Assembly: GCA_963801255.1 (NCBI GenBank)
Contig: CAWDEC010000015.1
Location: 143,295 to 207,294, forward strand
Direction of reading: 5' to 3'
Source of the DNA: JAICXG01 sp963801255
GTDB taxonomy: Bacteria > Verrucomicrobiota > Verrucomicrobiia > Chthoniobacterales > UBA10450
DNA length: 64,000 bases
In this document: positions 27,016 through 38,662 of the stretch, piece by piece
How positions within the stretch are numbered: the stretch's first letter is position 1
Layout: the number at the start of each line of letters is the position of its first letter
Notes under the pieces: generated by a model
What the model saw: the letters and a program-made list of their open reading frames with translations, nothing else
Told to the model about the DNA's origin: nothing
Databases searched by the model: none
Position numbers and translations under genes: made by a program

Positions 27016-27330
27016 ATGCCTTCCCAATTCAAACCAGTCCGGTTTTTCGTCCTGATGGCTTTGGCAGCATTCATTGTCTGTGGCGCGGTGGCGTTCTTTA
27101 CCGAGAGAGCCAAGCACGGCCGAACAGCGCCGGAACGCGCGGCCTATTCGCTGGGTGAAAAGGCGGGCGAGACGGCTGCGCCGGACGCCAAATTGCCAGG
27201 CGCTGCGGATCTGAACATGATCGCGCAAGCGCGCTTCAGACAGGATGGAACGGGAGAGCAGGAGAGTTGGGATCTGGCTTACGAAAACGGTTATGAAGCT
27301 GGATTTAAGAAGACTCATCCAGCACCGTGA
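27016..27330 (+). CDS. small membrane-anchored protein of unknown function
   Basis: The 104 residues begin with a basic N-terminus and one membrane helix (about 9-28, FFVLMALAAFIVCGAVAFF). A hydrophilic domain with YSLGEKAGETAA and AYENGYEAGFKK follows. The repeated GEKAGE / NGYEAG pattern is typical of small inner-membrane proteins found in Verrucomicrobiota. A Shine-Dalgarno GGAG precedes the ATG. It overlaps the next gene by GTGA, so the two products probably act together. Confidence 0.65.
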   Translation: MPSQFKPVRFFVLMALAAFIVCGAVAFFTERAKHGRTAPERAAYSLGEKAGETAAPDAKLPGAADLNMIAQARFRQDGTGEQESWDLAYENGYEAGFKKTHPAP

Positions 27331-27674
27331 ACCCGAGTGAGATTCGTCCTCCGCCTCTACCGAAGAGAAAGCGGTTTCCCTGGATTATCTACTGGGCTGT
27401 CCTTGGCTTGATCATTCTCGTGGCACTGGCGCCAATTGGGTCGGTCGTGGCATGTAGCTGGATCGCGAACACGCATGGTTGCAAGGTCGACGAGGGATCG
27501 GTTCATCCGTGCATGATCAACGGGAAGGATTATGGGCACATGCTTTACACGTTAGGTGTAATGGGCTGGCTGATGCTGGTCACTTTGCCAGGCGGAGCAC
27601 TCGCCCTGGGGCTTTGGTTGGTCGTGCTTCTCCTGCATCGTAGCCGATGGCAGAAGACCGCACTCATCGGCTAG
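27327..27674 (+). CDS. small two-helix membrane protein of unknown function
   Basis: The start is GTG, overlapping the upstream TGA. The protein has 115 residues with membrane helices at about 19-42 and 75-104. Between them is a loop with three cysteines (VACSWIANTHGCKVDEG, HPCMING) that could form a disulfide outside. The N-terminus is proline-rich and basic. No family recognised; it is translationally coupled with the gene at 27016. Confidence 0.6.
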   Translation: MNPSEIRPPPLPKRKRFPWIIYWAVLGLIILVALAPIGSVVACSWIANTHGCKVDEGSVHPCMINGKDYGHMLYTLGVMGWLMLVTLPGGALALGLWLVVLLLHRSRWQKTALIG

Positions 27675-27819
27675 AGGTGTCATGTCTTCAGGGCCGAAAG
27701 CGGATTCGGCGACGGACACGGGCTCCAAAAGTGGCTGCCGACTCTAACATTTCTCAGACAAAGACTTGCGCTCGCACCTAAGAGTGTTTAAGAGATTTTC
27801 AAGTCAAGTTATTGAACCT

Positions 27820-28314
27820 ATGAAAACCACCTTACTTGTATTGTTGGCTGGCTTCGGGGTCATGGCCGTCCTGGCCGCCGAAAAATCGACAGAGAAAAGT
27901 TCCTCCATGAAGGAAGAGCATGTCCTGCTTAACATGGCAGATGTCCAATGGACTGAGGCGCCGCCAAGCCTCCCGCCCGGGGCGCAGTTTGCGGTCTTGC
28001 AAGGCAATCCTGCCAAAGTAGGCGTTTACACCGTCCGTCTGAAAGTGCCTTCGGGTTACAAAATTCCGCCGCATACTCATCCCACGACAGAGAATGTCTC
28101 GGTGATTTCGGGGACGATGTCCTTTGGCATGGGTGGCACTTTCGATGACTCGAAAGGAACGCAAATCACTGCCGGTGGGTTTGCCAGCATGCCAGCCCAC
28201 ATGCAGCATTATGCCTGGTCCACTGGCGACACCGTCCTTCAAGTGCACGGCCAGGGGCCATTCCGGATCGACTATGTCAATCCGGCCGATGACCCACGTC
28301 ACGCAAAGAAATAG
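27820..28314 (+). CDS. exported cupin-domain protein
   Basis: I start at ATG 27820, where MKTTLLVLLAGFGVMAVLAA forms a signal peptide; the open frame upstream to 27766 adds nothing recognisable. The 164-residue product has one cupin barrel. Motif 1 reads PPHTHPTTENVSVISGTMSF, with histidines for a metal site, and motif 2 lies near PAHMQHYAW. It is a single-domain cupin, perhaps a periplasmic enzyme or sensor. The substrate is unknown. Confidence 0.8.
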   Translation: MKTTLLVLLAGFGVMAVLAAEKSTEKSSSMKEEHVLLNMADVQWTEAPPSLPPGAQFAVLQGNPAKVGVYTVRLKVPSGYKIPPHTHPTTENVSVISGTMSFGMGGTFDDSKGTQITAGGFASMPAHMQHYAWSTGDTVLQVHGQGPFRIDYVNPADDPRHAKK

Positions 28315-28506
28315 TCAGCGTTGAGAGCTTGTAGAGTGACTTAAGCCAGTTGTATTCCCACAACTCGTTTGAATTTGCCGTGCCAGCGAAAATCCTGGCG
28401 CGGCATGTCGAGGCCCAGACTAACCTCGTTACGCTTACCGCCGCCTTACTCGGCTTACGGCCGGTTTTCAGTGGACAGCCGCCGCATTATCGGTTGTAAT
28501 CCCGGT

Positions 28507-29967
28507 ATGTCGCGAACAGTGCAACTTTATCTTCTGATCACGAGCGTGGCCTTGGTCGGAATTTTCGGAATTCTTAGGTTAGGACGCGATTTGACGCCGG
28601 CTTCGCGTGCAACCGCGCCGGCGAGTGTCTCACAAAGCGCTGTGGTTAATTCAACTGCACCCGCTTCAGCTGTCTCGGCAGCGACTCATAGCCTTTATCA
28701 GAATGGCGCCAGCGGTCTTAGCCGCCTCTTTTTGCAGCTATTGGTAATTGTGGCTGCGGCGGCACTCTTCGGAGCTTTGTTCACGCGGCTCGGCCAGCCC
28801 GCGGTCGTAGGTGAAATGATCGCAGGTATTCTTCTTGGGCCATCTCTCTTCGGACTGATCGCACCGTCCCTTTTCGGCTTTCTTTTCGCGCCTTCCACCC
28901 TGGAGCCACTGCGTCTCTTTAGTCAGATCGGTGTCTGTCTTTTCATGTTCGTCGTCGGGATGGAACTGGATGTGGCACGCTTGAAGGAGCAGGTTCAGAC
29001 GGCCGTCGTGGTAAGTCATGCCAGCATCGTCATTCCCTATCTCCTGGGAGTCACCCTTGCGCTATTTCTTTACGAATCTCTCGCTCCTGCCGGTGCTTCT
29101 TTCGCTGCCTTTGCCCTGTTTATGGGCATTGGAATGAGCATCACTGCCTTTCCCGTCCTGGTGAGAATGCTTAAGGACCGGAACTTGTTTCATACTCCTC
29201 TCGGCACGATGGCGACTGCCTGTGCAGCGGTGGATGACGTGACCGCGTGGACTATCCTCGCCTTCGTTGTCGCGATAGCTAAAGCTACGACGATGAGTGG
29301 CGCCATCCTAACTCTGGCTCTGGTGGTAGCTTTCGTTAGTTGCATGCTACTCGCGGTACGACCGGCTTTGCTCTGGTGCCTCGGCATGGCGGACATGGAA
29401 AAGGCTGAACCTTCCAAGCCCGCCCTCGCCATTGTCCTGGCTCTTGTTCTGGCCTCGGCTTTCAGCACGGAAACCATCGGCATCCATGCCTTGTTTGGCG
29501 CCTTCCTGGCCGGCGCAATCATTCCCCGCGCGAGCGACTTTCGAGAGAAGCTGGCCGTGCGTGTGGAGAACATCAGTTCGGTTTTGCTTCTGCCGGTATT
29601 CTTCGCATATACCGGTTTGCGCACTCAGATAGGTCTGTTAAAGGATCCCTCCGATTGGATCATCTGTTTTGTCATTATTGCCGTTGCGACCGTTGGCAAG
29701 CTGGGAGGAAGCGCCCTTGCCGCGCGCCTGACGGGCTCCAACGGCCGGCTTTCTCTTCAGCTAGGAGCTCTCATGAACACGCGCGGCCTCATGGAACTAA
29801 TCGCACTCAATATCGGCTACGATATGGGTATTCTATCTCAGCGAATCTTTGCCATGCTCGTGATAATGGCCCTGGTCACGACAGCGCTGACCGGCCCTCT
29901 TCTGACTCTGTTTCGCACTTCCAGCGAAAGCCTTCTACCGGTTCCTAATCGCGTGAGCGACGCTTGA
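28507..29967 (+). CDS. Kef-type cation:proton antiporter (CPA2 family)
   Basis: Starting at MSRTVQLYLL (28507) gives 486 residues; the frame is open from a TTG at 28369, but those residues look non-coding. A first hydrophobic segment at 5-24 and a Ser/Ala-rich stretch to about 60 precede the antiporter domain with 12-13 helices. Marks are LGQPAVVGEMIAGILLGPSL, GVCLFMFVVGMELD, MGIGMSITAFPVLVR, CAAVDDVTAW (the ion-site aspartates) and HALFGAFLAGAIIPR. It exchanges K+ or Na+ for protons. It has no C-terminal RCK/TrkA-N domain. The extra N-terminal segment is unusual. Confidence 0.9.
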   Translation: MSRTVQLYLLITSVALVGIFGILRLGRDLTPASRATAPASVSQSAVVNSTAPASAVSAATHSLYQNGASGLSRLFLQLLVIVAAAALFGALFTRLGQPAVVGEMIAGILLGPSLFGLIAPSLFGFLFAPSTLEPLRLFSQIGVCLFMFVVGMELDVARLKEQVQTAVVVSHASIVIPYLLGVTLALFLYESLAPAGASFAAFALFMGIGMSITAFPVLVRMLKDRNLFHTPLGTMATACAAVDDVTAWTILAFVVAIAKATTMSGAILTLALVVAFVSCMLLAVRPALLWCLGMADMEKAEPSKPALAIVLALVLASAFSTETIGIHALFGAFLAGAIIPRASDFREKLAVRVENISSVLLLPVFFAYTGLRTQIGLLKDPSDWIICFVIIAVATVGKLGGSALAARLTGSNGRLSLQLGALMNTRGLMELIALNIGYDMGILSQRIFAMLVIMALVTTALTGPLLTLFRTSSESLLPVPNRVSDA

Positions 29968-30070
29968 TGCGAGGCTCCGCCGGAAGAAGAGGACCTGGTG
30001 CGATCTGCTTTCACCTTCATATTTGTTAGCTGGTGGGATACTTTTTTTTAGCTAGATTGCGATCAATCCC

Positions 30071-30155
30071 GCCGATGTGGCGAAATGGCAGACGCAACGG
30101 ACTTAAAATCCGTTGGGCGTAACAGCCCGTGCCGGTTCGAGTCCGGCCATCGGCA
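30071..30155 (+). tRNA. tRNA-Leu, anticodon UAA
   Basis: A full cloverleaf can be drawn. Acceptor arms GCCGATG / CATCGGC are perfect. The anticodon stem CGGAC-TTAAAAT-CCG presents TAA. The long variable arm of a class II tRNA and a T-arm CCGGTTCGAGTCCGG are present. CCA is not encoded. Confidence 0.96.
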
Positions 30156-30220
30156 CTCTACGATAAAGGGATACCTACGAGGCTCAATCCATTTTCTTAC
30201 AAGAGGAGAAATTTCAAGTT

Positions 30221-31237
30221 ATGAAGAACACCCTTGTTTTAATTATTACGCTCCTCTTAGGCGGCTTTTCCGCGTTGGCCCAAGACACAGACTGTCCAGG
30301 CACATCTCCAGCGATACCGGACCGTAGTGAAGTTTATGCCGTCGCGGATGACGGTTTGACGCTATTACATTGGGATCTGTGGCTACCCGCTACGACGCCC
30401 GCGCCGGTCGTCCTGGTTATCCATGTTGGTGGTTACAAGTTGGGAATTCGCGGACCTGGCTCAATCGCTGCCGACCTCGCCCAACACGGGTTTATCGCCG
30501 CCGCGATCGACTATCGACTGGACGCGTTCGATCCGACGAATCCTGTCACCGCCAATTCGCTGGCTTATGCGGATAACGTCGGCGCCCAATACACACAAGT
30601 AAGTGATGTAAAGAAAGCGATCCTTGCCGCGCGGGACCCCACTTCGATTGTTATTCCACACCATCCAGCAAGCTTCTTGATCGGAAAGACTACAGGCAAG
30701 GTGGGCGCCGTCGGTGGTTCGGCTGGAGGCTCGCATGCTTTTTACTGTGCGATTACCGGCATGCCTGACCGCGATCGTTTGGATTGCGCGGCTTTGTTGT
30801 CAGGAGCCTACCAATTTGACGATCTGCGCTCGCTCAAGACGACCAACACAGGCCCCGTCTGCCGTGTAAAGGTGGATTTCAACTCGAACGTAAGCGTCTA
30901 TTGCGGGCTGCCTGGACCGGTAGATACGAACAAGCCACTACCCAAGGTGTTGACGATGGGTTCGCCACTTTATCCTCTCACCCAAATGTCACAGTCTGAC
31001 GCTCAGTCCATTCCTCCGCTTTTTCTTATCGCCACCGATAACGATCCCATCACCCCCTATCAGATCGATGACTTAAAGTCGGCGCTCGATCGGCTAAGAG
31101 TGAGGAATTACTTTGAGACAGTCATTACAGACAGTTGCTGCCATGCTTTTGAATATTGGAAGAAGATAGTCGACGGCGCCGAGGTTAACGAAACCGTGTC
31201 TCGCTGGCTCTGGACTAACTTACAAGTGAACAAATAA
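30221..31237 (+). CDS. secreted alpha/beta hydrolase (esterase/lipase-like)
   Basis: A strong ribosome site (AGGAG at 30204-30208) and signal peptide MKNTLVLIITLLLGGFSALA precede a 318-residue hydrolase. The oxyanion motif is HVGGYKLG in place of HGGG. The nucleophile elbow is GGSAGGSH, the acid lies in ATDNDPITPYQ and the histidine in DSCCHAFEYW. The pattern resembles BD-FAE/carboxylesterase enzymes that release acyl groups from plant sugars or lipids. Two adjacent cysteines before the catalytic histidine are unusual. It lies 65 bases after the tRNA. Confidence 0.85.
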   Translation: MKNTLVLIITLLLGGFSALAQDTDCPGTSPAIPDRSEVYAVADDGLTLLHWDLWLPATTPAPVVLVIHVGGYKLGIRGPGSIAADLAQHGFIAAAIDYRLDAFDPTNPVTANSLAYADNVGAQYTQVSDVKKAILAARDPTSIVIPHHPASFLIGKTTGKVGAVGGSAGGSHAFYCAITGMPDRDRLDCAALLSGAYQFDDLRSLKTTNTGPVCRVKVDFNSNVSVYCGLPGPVDTNKPLPKVLTMGSPLYPLTQMSQSDAQSIPPLFLIATDNDPITPYQIDDLKSALDRLRVRNYFETVITDSCCHAFEYWKKIVDGAEVNETVSRWLWTNLQVNK

Positions 31238-31612
31238 AAGCGGTGAAACCTATCCGCGCAGTTAAGGCACAACCGTTAGGGCCAGGTCGTTTCCGTTGCC
31301 TCGCCATGGTTCTCGAACAACGCTTGTCCGGCCGTGGTGGTTTCGCAGAGAGACATCGTGGAGGGGCGTTGAACGCTAAAATGTGCGTCGCCAGCGGTGG
31401 CTCTATTTTGGAAGTTACCGGAGCCCAACCTCGACGCGGCTTAGAGAAACTGGAAACAAGTTTTCCCGGTCGCTCAGCAAGCCATTGAGTGGTTGCCACT
31501 TCGACCAGGCAGCCCGAAAAATTTCAGGCTCGACATCTTCAACAGAAGTCTCCATTCTCCAGACCAGACCATTTCTACGCAACGCAACCAACTGGCCTAA
31601 CGAAAGGTCCAA
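31238..31612. other. 375-base intergenic region
   Basis: No supported gene. A GTG-started open frame of 81 codons (31243-31488) has no coding character. The stretch contains a CGTTAGG near-copy of the octamer at about 31274 and an exact copy at 31595-31602, 10 bases before the next ATG. Confidence 0.4.
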
Positions 31613-33442
31613 ATGAAAATATCGGTTCGTGCCTCGGTTCCCTCAGTATTTGCTCGCCTCGTGGCGCTCCGCGTCGTCGTCCTGACGATTTCTATTGTCG
31701 TGTCGGCTTCCCTGGCTTGGGCACAGTCGCCCGTGACCGACGGAGAATGGACGACACTTCCCACGCTCATGCCGATCAATCCCATTCATTGCGGCATGCT
31801 GCACGATGGAAAGATTCTGGTCGTCGCTGGCTCGGAAAACGACCCGACAGAAGACGATTACTACGCCGGTGTTTTCGATCCGGCGACGGGCAACACGGCA
31901 GTGCAGGAGCTTCCTTGGGATGTCTTCTGTAACGGGATGGTCGCGCTGCCCGACGGCCGGTTTATTGTCGCCGGCGGGACCACGCGATACGATCCGTTTG
32001 CGGGCGAACCGCGAGTGACCGTCTTCGATCCGGTGACCGAGAAATTCAACACGGTCGAACCGATGGCCGACGGCCGCTGGTATGCGACGGCGACGAATCT
32101 TGGAAATGGAAGTCTGATGGCGTTCTCGGGATTGAGCGATGAGGGCCCGGTAAACAATACGGTGGAAATTTATAATCTGGCGACGGGCTGGAGTCCCGAA
32201 TATGTCGCGCCCTGGAGTCCGCCGTTGTATCCCCGCATGCACCTCTTGCCTAACGGCACCGTGGTCTACACCAGCCCGACGAACGCCACCAGCATCTTCG
32301 ATCCATCCTCGCATGCCTGGACACTTGGGATTGCACATTCCGTTTATCCCGATCGAACCTACGGCACCGCTGTCATCCTGCCTCTGCGGCCGGAGACTGG
32401 GTATGCGCCGAAGATCGTGATCATGGGCGGTTCCAACCCGGCTACGAGCACCGTTGAGCTACTCGATCTTTCTGTCACGACTCCCGCCTGGCGTTCGCTG
32501 CCCCCGATGTCCGAACCGCGAATCCAAATGAACGCCGTGATTCTGCCAACTGGAAATGTGCTCGCGCTCGGCGGCTCGCTGATTGACGAGAACCCGAACA
32601 CAGCGAGTCTGAATGGCGATCTCCTCGATCCCGTGAGCGAGACATGGAGTTCGGCGGGCGTCGCAACTTATCCACGTCTCTATCACTCGGTGGCCTTGCT
32701 CTTACCCGACGCCACCGTCTGGGTCGCGGGGAGCAATCCGGTCCGCGGAACTTACGAACAGCACATGGAGATTTATTCACCGGCTTACCTTTTCACCCTC
32801 GACGGGAGTGGCAACGTTATTCCAGCAACGCGACCCACGATCACGAGCGTGGCGACAGAGGTGGGTTATGGCGCACGCTTCAAAATTGCGACGCCTGACG
32901 CAGCCAGCATTAGTTCCGTCGTGCTCGTTAGGCCAGGCGCGGTCACCCATGCCTTCGACATGGAGCAGCGCCTGATCGGGCTCTCGTTTGGACTAGGCAA
33001 TGGTTTGCTCAAGGCGACCGCGCCGCCTAACGGATTTCTCGCGCCGCCCGGTTATTACATGCTCTTTCTGGTTAACCAGGCGGGCGTGCCGTCTCTGGCC
33101 AGTTTTATTCACCTCACCTCCACCCCCAACGATGCTCCACCGAATGGGAGAATCGCCCTTCCTAGTGGCGATCTCGTTATTAACGCGGGCGACAGGGTGA
33201 AGTTTTCCGGCGGGGCGACCGATACCGATGGCACCGTGACAGCTTACTCCTGGATCTTTCCGGGAGGCTCTCCTGGTAAAGTCTTGAAGCGGACTCCCGG
33301 GACGGTGACTTTTACTGAGGCTGGCGTCCAGGTGATCTCCATGACTCCGTTCGATAATCAGGGAGTCAATGATCCCAGTCCACCCACGCGTACAATCACT
33401 GTCCAGCCGACACCCGAACCACGTCTTGTGCCTAACGAATGA
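31613..33442 (+). CDS. secreted copper-radical oxidase (galactose/glyoxal oxidase family) with PKD domain
   Basis: A signal peptide covers residues 1-37. Kelch-type propeller repeats run to about 390 (GKILVVAGSEN, GRFIVAGGTT, PKIVIMGGSN, GNVLALGGS). The DUF1929 domain lies at about 405-505 and a PKD domain at 510-600. All residues of a copper-radical site are in order: C106 (WDVFCNG) to cross-link Y157 (GRWYAT), axial Y357 and ligand H358 (YPRLYHS), and ligand H446 (VTHAFDMEQR). Such enzymes oxidise primary alcohols or aldehydes with O2, making H2O2. The gene overlaps the GGQ protein gene by ATGA. Confidence 0.9.
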   Translation: MKISVRASVPSVFARLVALRVVVLTISIVVSASLAWAQSPVTDGEWTTLPTLMPINPIHCGMLHDGKILVVAGSENDPTEDDYYAGVFDPATGNTAVQELPWDVFCNGMVALPDGRFIVAGGTTRYDPFAGEPRVTVFDPVTEKFNTVEPMADGRWYATATNLGNGSLMAFSGLSDEGPVNNTVEIYNLATGWSPEYVAPWSPPLYPRMHLLPNGTVVYTSPTNATSIFDPSSHAWTLGIAHSVYPDRTYGTAVILPLRPETGYAPKIVIMGGSNPATSTVELLDLSVTTPAWRSLPPMSEPRIQMNAVILPTGNVLALGGSLIDENPNTASLNGDLLDPVSETWSSAGVATYPRLYHSVALLLPDATVWVAGSNPVRGTYEQHMEIYSPAYLFTLDGSGNVIPATRPTITSVATEVGYGARFKIATPDAASISSVVLVRPGAVTHAFDMEQRLIGLSFGLGNGLLKATAPPNGFLAPPGYYMLFLVNQAGVPSLASFIHLTSTPNDAPPNGRIALPSGDLVINAGDRVKFSGGATDTDGTVTAYSWIFPGGSPGKVLKRTPGTVTFTEAGVQVISMTPFDNQGVNDPSPPTRTITVQPTPEPRLVPNE

Positions 33443-33816
33443 GCGTCGCCGAGCGGATGCGGCGGCTCGGGATCGAACCTGCGGACCTCGAGGAAAGCTT
33501 TACACGCTCCTCTGGCCCGGGCGGCCAGCACGTGAACAAAGTGGCGACCGCGGTGACCTTGCGGCATCGCCGGAGCGGTGTCGCCGTTACTGTGCAGGAT
33601 TCCCGTTCCCAGGCGCGCAACCGTGTCCTCGCCCTCGATCGACTTCTGCAGGCGCTCGAGCAGCGTGAAGAAGTAGCCCGGCAGGAAAAGCGAGCCCGCA
33701 TTGCACGGCAGCGGCGACGCGAATCGCCTCGACCGCGCGCTTTGAAGAAGAGAATCCTGGAAAGCAAACGTCGGCGCGCGCAACTGAAGAAACTGCGGGC
33801 AAAGGAATTCGATTAA
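33439..33816 (+). CDS. release-factor-like GGQ-domain protein (ArfB-type)
   Basis: The 125-residue cytoplasmic protein has the peptidyl-tRNA hydrolysis motif SSGPGGQHVNKVATAV near residues 24-39 and a basic, helical tail (RQRRRESPRPR, SKRRRAQLKKLR). It lacks codon-recognition domains, as in ArfB/YaeJ and mitochondrial C12orf65. These rescue stalled ribosomes by hydrolysing peptidyl-tRNA, and the basic tail enters the mRNA channel. It overlaps the oxidase gene by four bases; that coupling has no obvious functional logic. Followed after 16 bases by the Gfo/Idh/MocA gene. Confidence 0.88.
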   Translation: MSVAERMRRLGIEPADLEESFTRSSGPGGQHVNKVATAVTLRHRRSGVAVTVQDSRSQARNRVLALDRLLQALEQREEVARQEKRARIARQRRRESPRPRALKKRILESKRRRAQLKKLRAKEFD

Positions 33817-33832
33817 GCGGAAGCTCCCGCTC

Positions 33833-34888
33833 GTGACCAGGAAGATCCGGGTGGGAATTATCGGCGCAGGATGGCCGGGACAGCAGCACGCGCGGGCTGT
33901 CCGCGCCGCGCCGGGAGCAATTCTGGAGGGTGTGGCCGAGCCTAACGAACAAAGGGCAAAGGCATTTCGGGAGACTTATGAGCCGCGAAAGCGTTTTGCT
34001 GATTACAGCGATTTACTGGCAGACACAGCGATTGACGCAGTGATCAATTGCCTCCCTAACGATCTTCATTTTCCGATAAGTCTGGCGGCCCTTCGTGCGG
34101 GTAAGCATGTGCTCTGCGAAAAGCCGCCGACCTTGAATAGCGCCGAGATGCGCGTCCTTCAGGAGGAAGCAGGGAAACTCGGTCTCGTCTACTTTTTCAG
34201 TCGGCAATTCCGTTTCACGCCCGCAATGCGTCGGGCACATGATCTGATCGCGCATGACGAACTGGGTAAAATCTATTTCGCCGAAGCCGTCTGGATCCGC
34301 TCGCGTGGCATTCCCTCCGGCCTGGGCGACTGGTTTACGGACAAGAAACGGTCCGGGGGTGGCGCACTCATCGACATTGGCATACACGCGCTTGATTCGG
34401 CCTGGTATCTCATGGGCACGCCACGACCCGTTTCCGTGACGGCTTCGGTTTTTCAAAACTTCAAACATCTCGTTAGGTCGCCCCTCTTCGACGTTGAGGA
34501 TGCCGCTTTCGCCTTCATTCGTTTCGCGAACGACGCAGTGGTGCAGCTCAAGACATCCTGGGCGGGCAATCTCACGGATGAGATTCCACAGGGGCTTTAT
34601 TTCGGCCGCGAACTGAATAATTGCACGGTCTACGGAACCAAGGCGACAGTGCGACTCAAGCCGCTTACGCTTTTTCGCGACAAGGATGGAAATCTAGTGG
34701 ATGAGGCTCTAGAGCCACCGGATGAGCGCGACTCCTTTGAACTTCAAATGCAGAATTTCATTGATGCAATCCTTGGTTGCGCCGCGCCCGTGAATAATGC
34801 GCAACAGGCCGTCTATCTGATGGAAATGGTCGATGCAATCTATCTTTCCAGCAGCACGGGCCAAGAAGTGTCCATTTCGCGCGCCTGA
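33833..34888 (+). CDS. Gfo/Idh/MocA-family NAD(P)-dependent oxidoreductase
   Basis: The start is GTG. The 351-residue enzyme has an N-terminal Rossmann fold with VGIIGAGWPGQQHARAV (residues 7-23). The family lysine is in CEKPPTLN, and the second domain carries GGGALIDIGIHALDSAWYL with the catalytic Asp and His. Family members reduce or oxidise sugars and cyclitols, or act on deamino sugars. No other sugar-catabolic genes are adjacent, so the substrate is open. Start chosen because GTG is followed directly by the Rossmann strand. Confidence 0.9.
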   Translation: MTRKIRVGIIGAGWPGQQHARAVRAAPGAILEGVAEPNEQRAKAFRETYEPRKRFADYSDLLADTAIDAVINCLPNDLHFPISLAALRAGKHVLCEKPPTLNSAEMRVLQEEAGKLGLVYFFSRQFRFTPAMRRAHDLIAHDELGKIYFAEAVWIRSRGIPSGLGDWFTDKKRSGGGALIDIGIHALDSAWYLMGTPRPVSVTASVFQNFKHLVRSPLFDVEDAAFAFIRFANDAVVQLKTSWAGNLTDEIPQGLYFGRELNNCTVYGTKATVRLKPLTLFRDKDGNLVDEALEPPDERDSFELQMQNFIDAILGCAAPVNNAQQAVYLMEMVDAIYLSSSTGQEVSISRA

Positions 34889-34959
34889 AAAATTACACGT
34901 TAAGCCATCCGGCCGCGGGATTTGCTACGAATGGGAATTGTTACTATTAAACCTATACT

Positions 34960-35142
34960 ATGAAAAGACTGATTCTCTTGCTTCCGATTATTCCGGCTTG
35001 TGCCGTGGCTCTTGCCTCCTGCACCACAGTGGAGAAGGAGCCCGCTTCGACTACCACGACCACTCACACCACCGAAACAGTACAACACACGCCGACCACC
35101 ACTAGTACGACGGTGACTCGCCAAGGCATGGGCGGCTACTAG
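34960..35142 (+). CDS. short threonine-rich lipoprotein
   Basis: The 60-residue product has a lipoprotein signal MKRLILLLPIIPACAVALASC with lipobox LASC. The remaining 39 residues are almost half Thr with some Ser, Glu and His (STTTTTHTTETVQHTPTTTS), ending QGMGGY. It is anchored in the membrane, with a tail that could be a spacer or glycosylation target. It is followed by its own terminator. No family recognised. Confidence 0.7.
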   Translation: MKRLILLLPIIPACAVALASCTTVEKEPASTTTTTHTTETVQHTPTTTSTTVTRQGMGGY

Positions 35143-35173
35143 GCTGCAGCGCAAAATTGCAGAAGACGACCCA

Positions 35174-35199
35174 GGGGGATGCGACCGCATCCCCCTTTT
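35174..35199 (+). terminator. Rho-independent terminator after the small lipoprotein gene
   Basis: A 9-bp stem GGGGGATGC / GCATCCCCC with a 4-base loop is followed by TTTT and immediately by an octamer copy at 35200-35207. Confidence 0.85.
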
Positions 35200-35303
35200 C
35201 GTTAGGCGAGGTGTTTGCGCACTTCGAGAGTGCCTTAGAAGCTAGAGAGGCTGGCCATCGCCTAACCTGAGGACGTAACTGGCAAAGGCTGATTTCGCGC
35301 TCG

Positions 35304-37880
<2,577 letters not shown>

Positions 37881-37884
37881 GAAA

Positions 37885-38658
37885 CTAAGAAATCAAAAGT
37901 TCGTTAGATGGGTGCAGGTCCAGGAAGCGTTGCTCCCATTCACGCGAGAGCACGTCGGTTTGCCTGATGGTGACGGGCTGGAGTTGCTCGCGGCGCGGCA
38001 CACGGATTTTTAGGAAGTGCAACACACCCGCGATCGTCGCGCCATAGTTCGTGACCAGGTCTTCGTATTCGACGGGATACGGTTGAATTCCAATCCTCTG
38101 AAAGAAGCGTTGCCAGATCATTTCTTCACGACGCGTATCCTCCAGACAGCTGGCGATAAGATCGGGATCGAACTCGGGCGCGCCGGAAGCAACGTTACCT
38201 TCCTGGATTTTCCAGAGACCGGTTTGCGCTGCCCGCGCCTTGGAAATGGCCTGGCGCACCTTATTTCGTCTGACAATTTGGACGAACTGCAGGTTGGGAA
38301 AAGCCTCGCGTAACATGTCGAGATCACCCGCTTCGCTTCCGCCGCCAAAGGCTCGTGTTTCGCGCAAGCGCGCCAGAAATTCCGGCAGATACCAACCCAT
38401 CAGCTTAAAGCCAAAAACTTCATTGGAGGTCGCCGTAGCCGGAACGATTTCGCGCACATAGTCGGCGAAATCCGTCGATTCGAGTCCGCTGCGGGCAGCA
38501 TATTCAGGTTGATACTTCGGGAGAAAGAATTGTTTGGGGCGACCAGCGCGGCGCGTCTCGCGCAATCCGTCGGTCAGCAGATTACTTCCCGAGCGCGCGA
38601 TCGCACAAACCACATAGCAAAGCCGTCGATGCCGGAGGCTGTGAAAGAGTCCACCCAC
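37885..38658 (-). CDS. Stf0-type sulfotransferase
   Basis: I take the GTG at 38658, 4 bases after the gyrB stop, as start (257 residues). The frame is open to an ATG at 38730, but that would lie inside gyrB. The PAPS-binding loop is CAIARSGSNLLTDGL. IVRRNKVRQAISKARAAQTG and the helix after it are the 3'-phosphate site of Stf0 enzymes. VEYEDLVTNYGATI near the C-terminus is also typical. Stf0 enzymes transfer sulfate from PAPS to a sugar hydroxyl such as in trehalose. Placement between gyrB and gyrA is unusual. Confidence 0.85.
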   Translation of the reverse strand: MGGLFHSLRHRRLCYVVCAIARSGSNLLTDGLRETRRAGRPKQFFLPKYQPEYAARSGLESTDFADYVREIVPATATSNEVFGFKLMGWYLPEFLARLRETRAFGGGSEAGDLDMLREAFPNLQFVQIVRRNKVRQAISKARAAQTGLWKIQEGNVASGAPEFDPDLIASCLEDTRREEMIWQRFFQRIGIQPYPVEYEDLVTNYGATIAGVLHFLKIRVPRREQLQPVTIRQTDVLSREWEQRFLDLHPSNELLIS

Positions 38659-38662
38659 GGCG

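Noticed and set aside
28369..28506. TTG-started extension of the Kef antiporter
   Set aside because: The 46 extra residues are basic and non-hydrophobic and precede a good N-terminal segment at ATG 28507.
31243..31488. GTG-started 81-codon ORF after the esterase
   Set aside because: No ribosome site, no family pattern; it lies in a region better read as intergenic.
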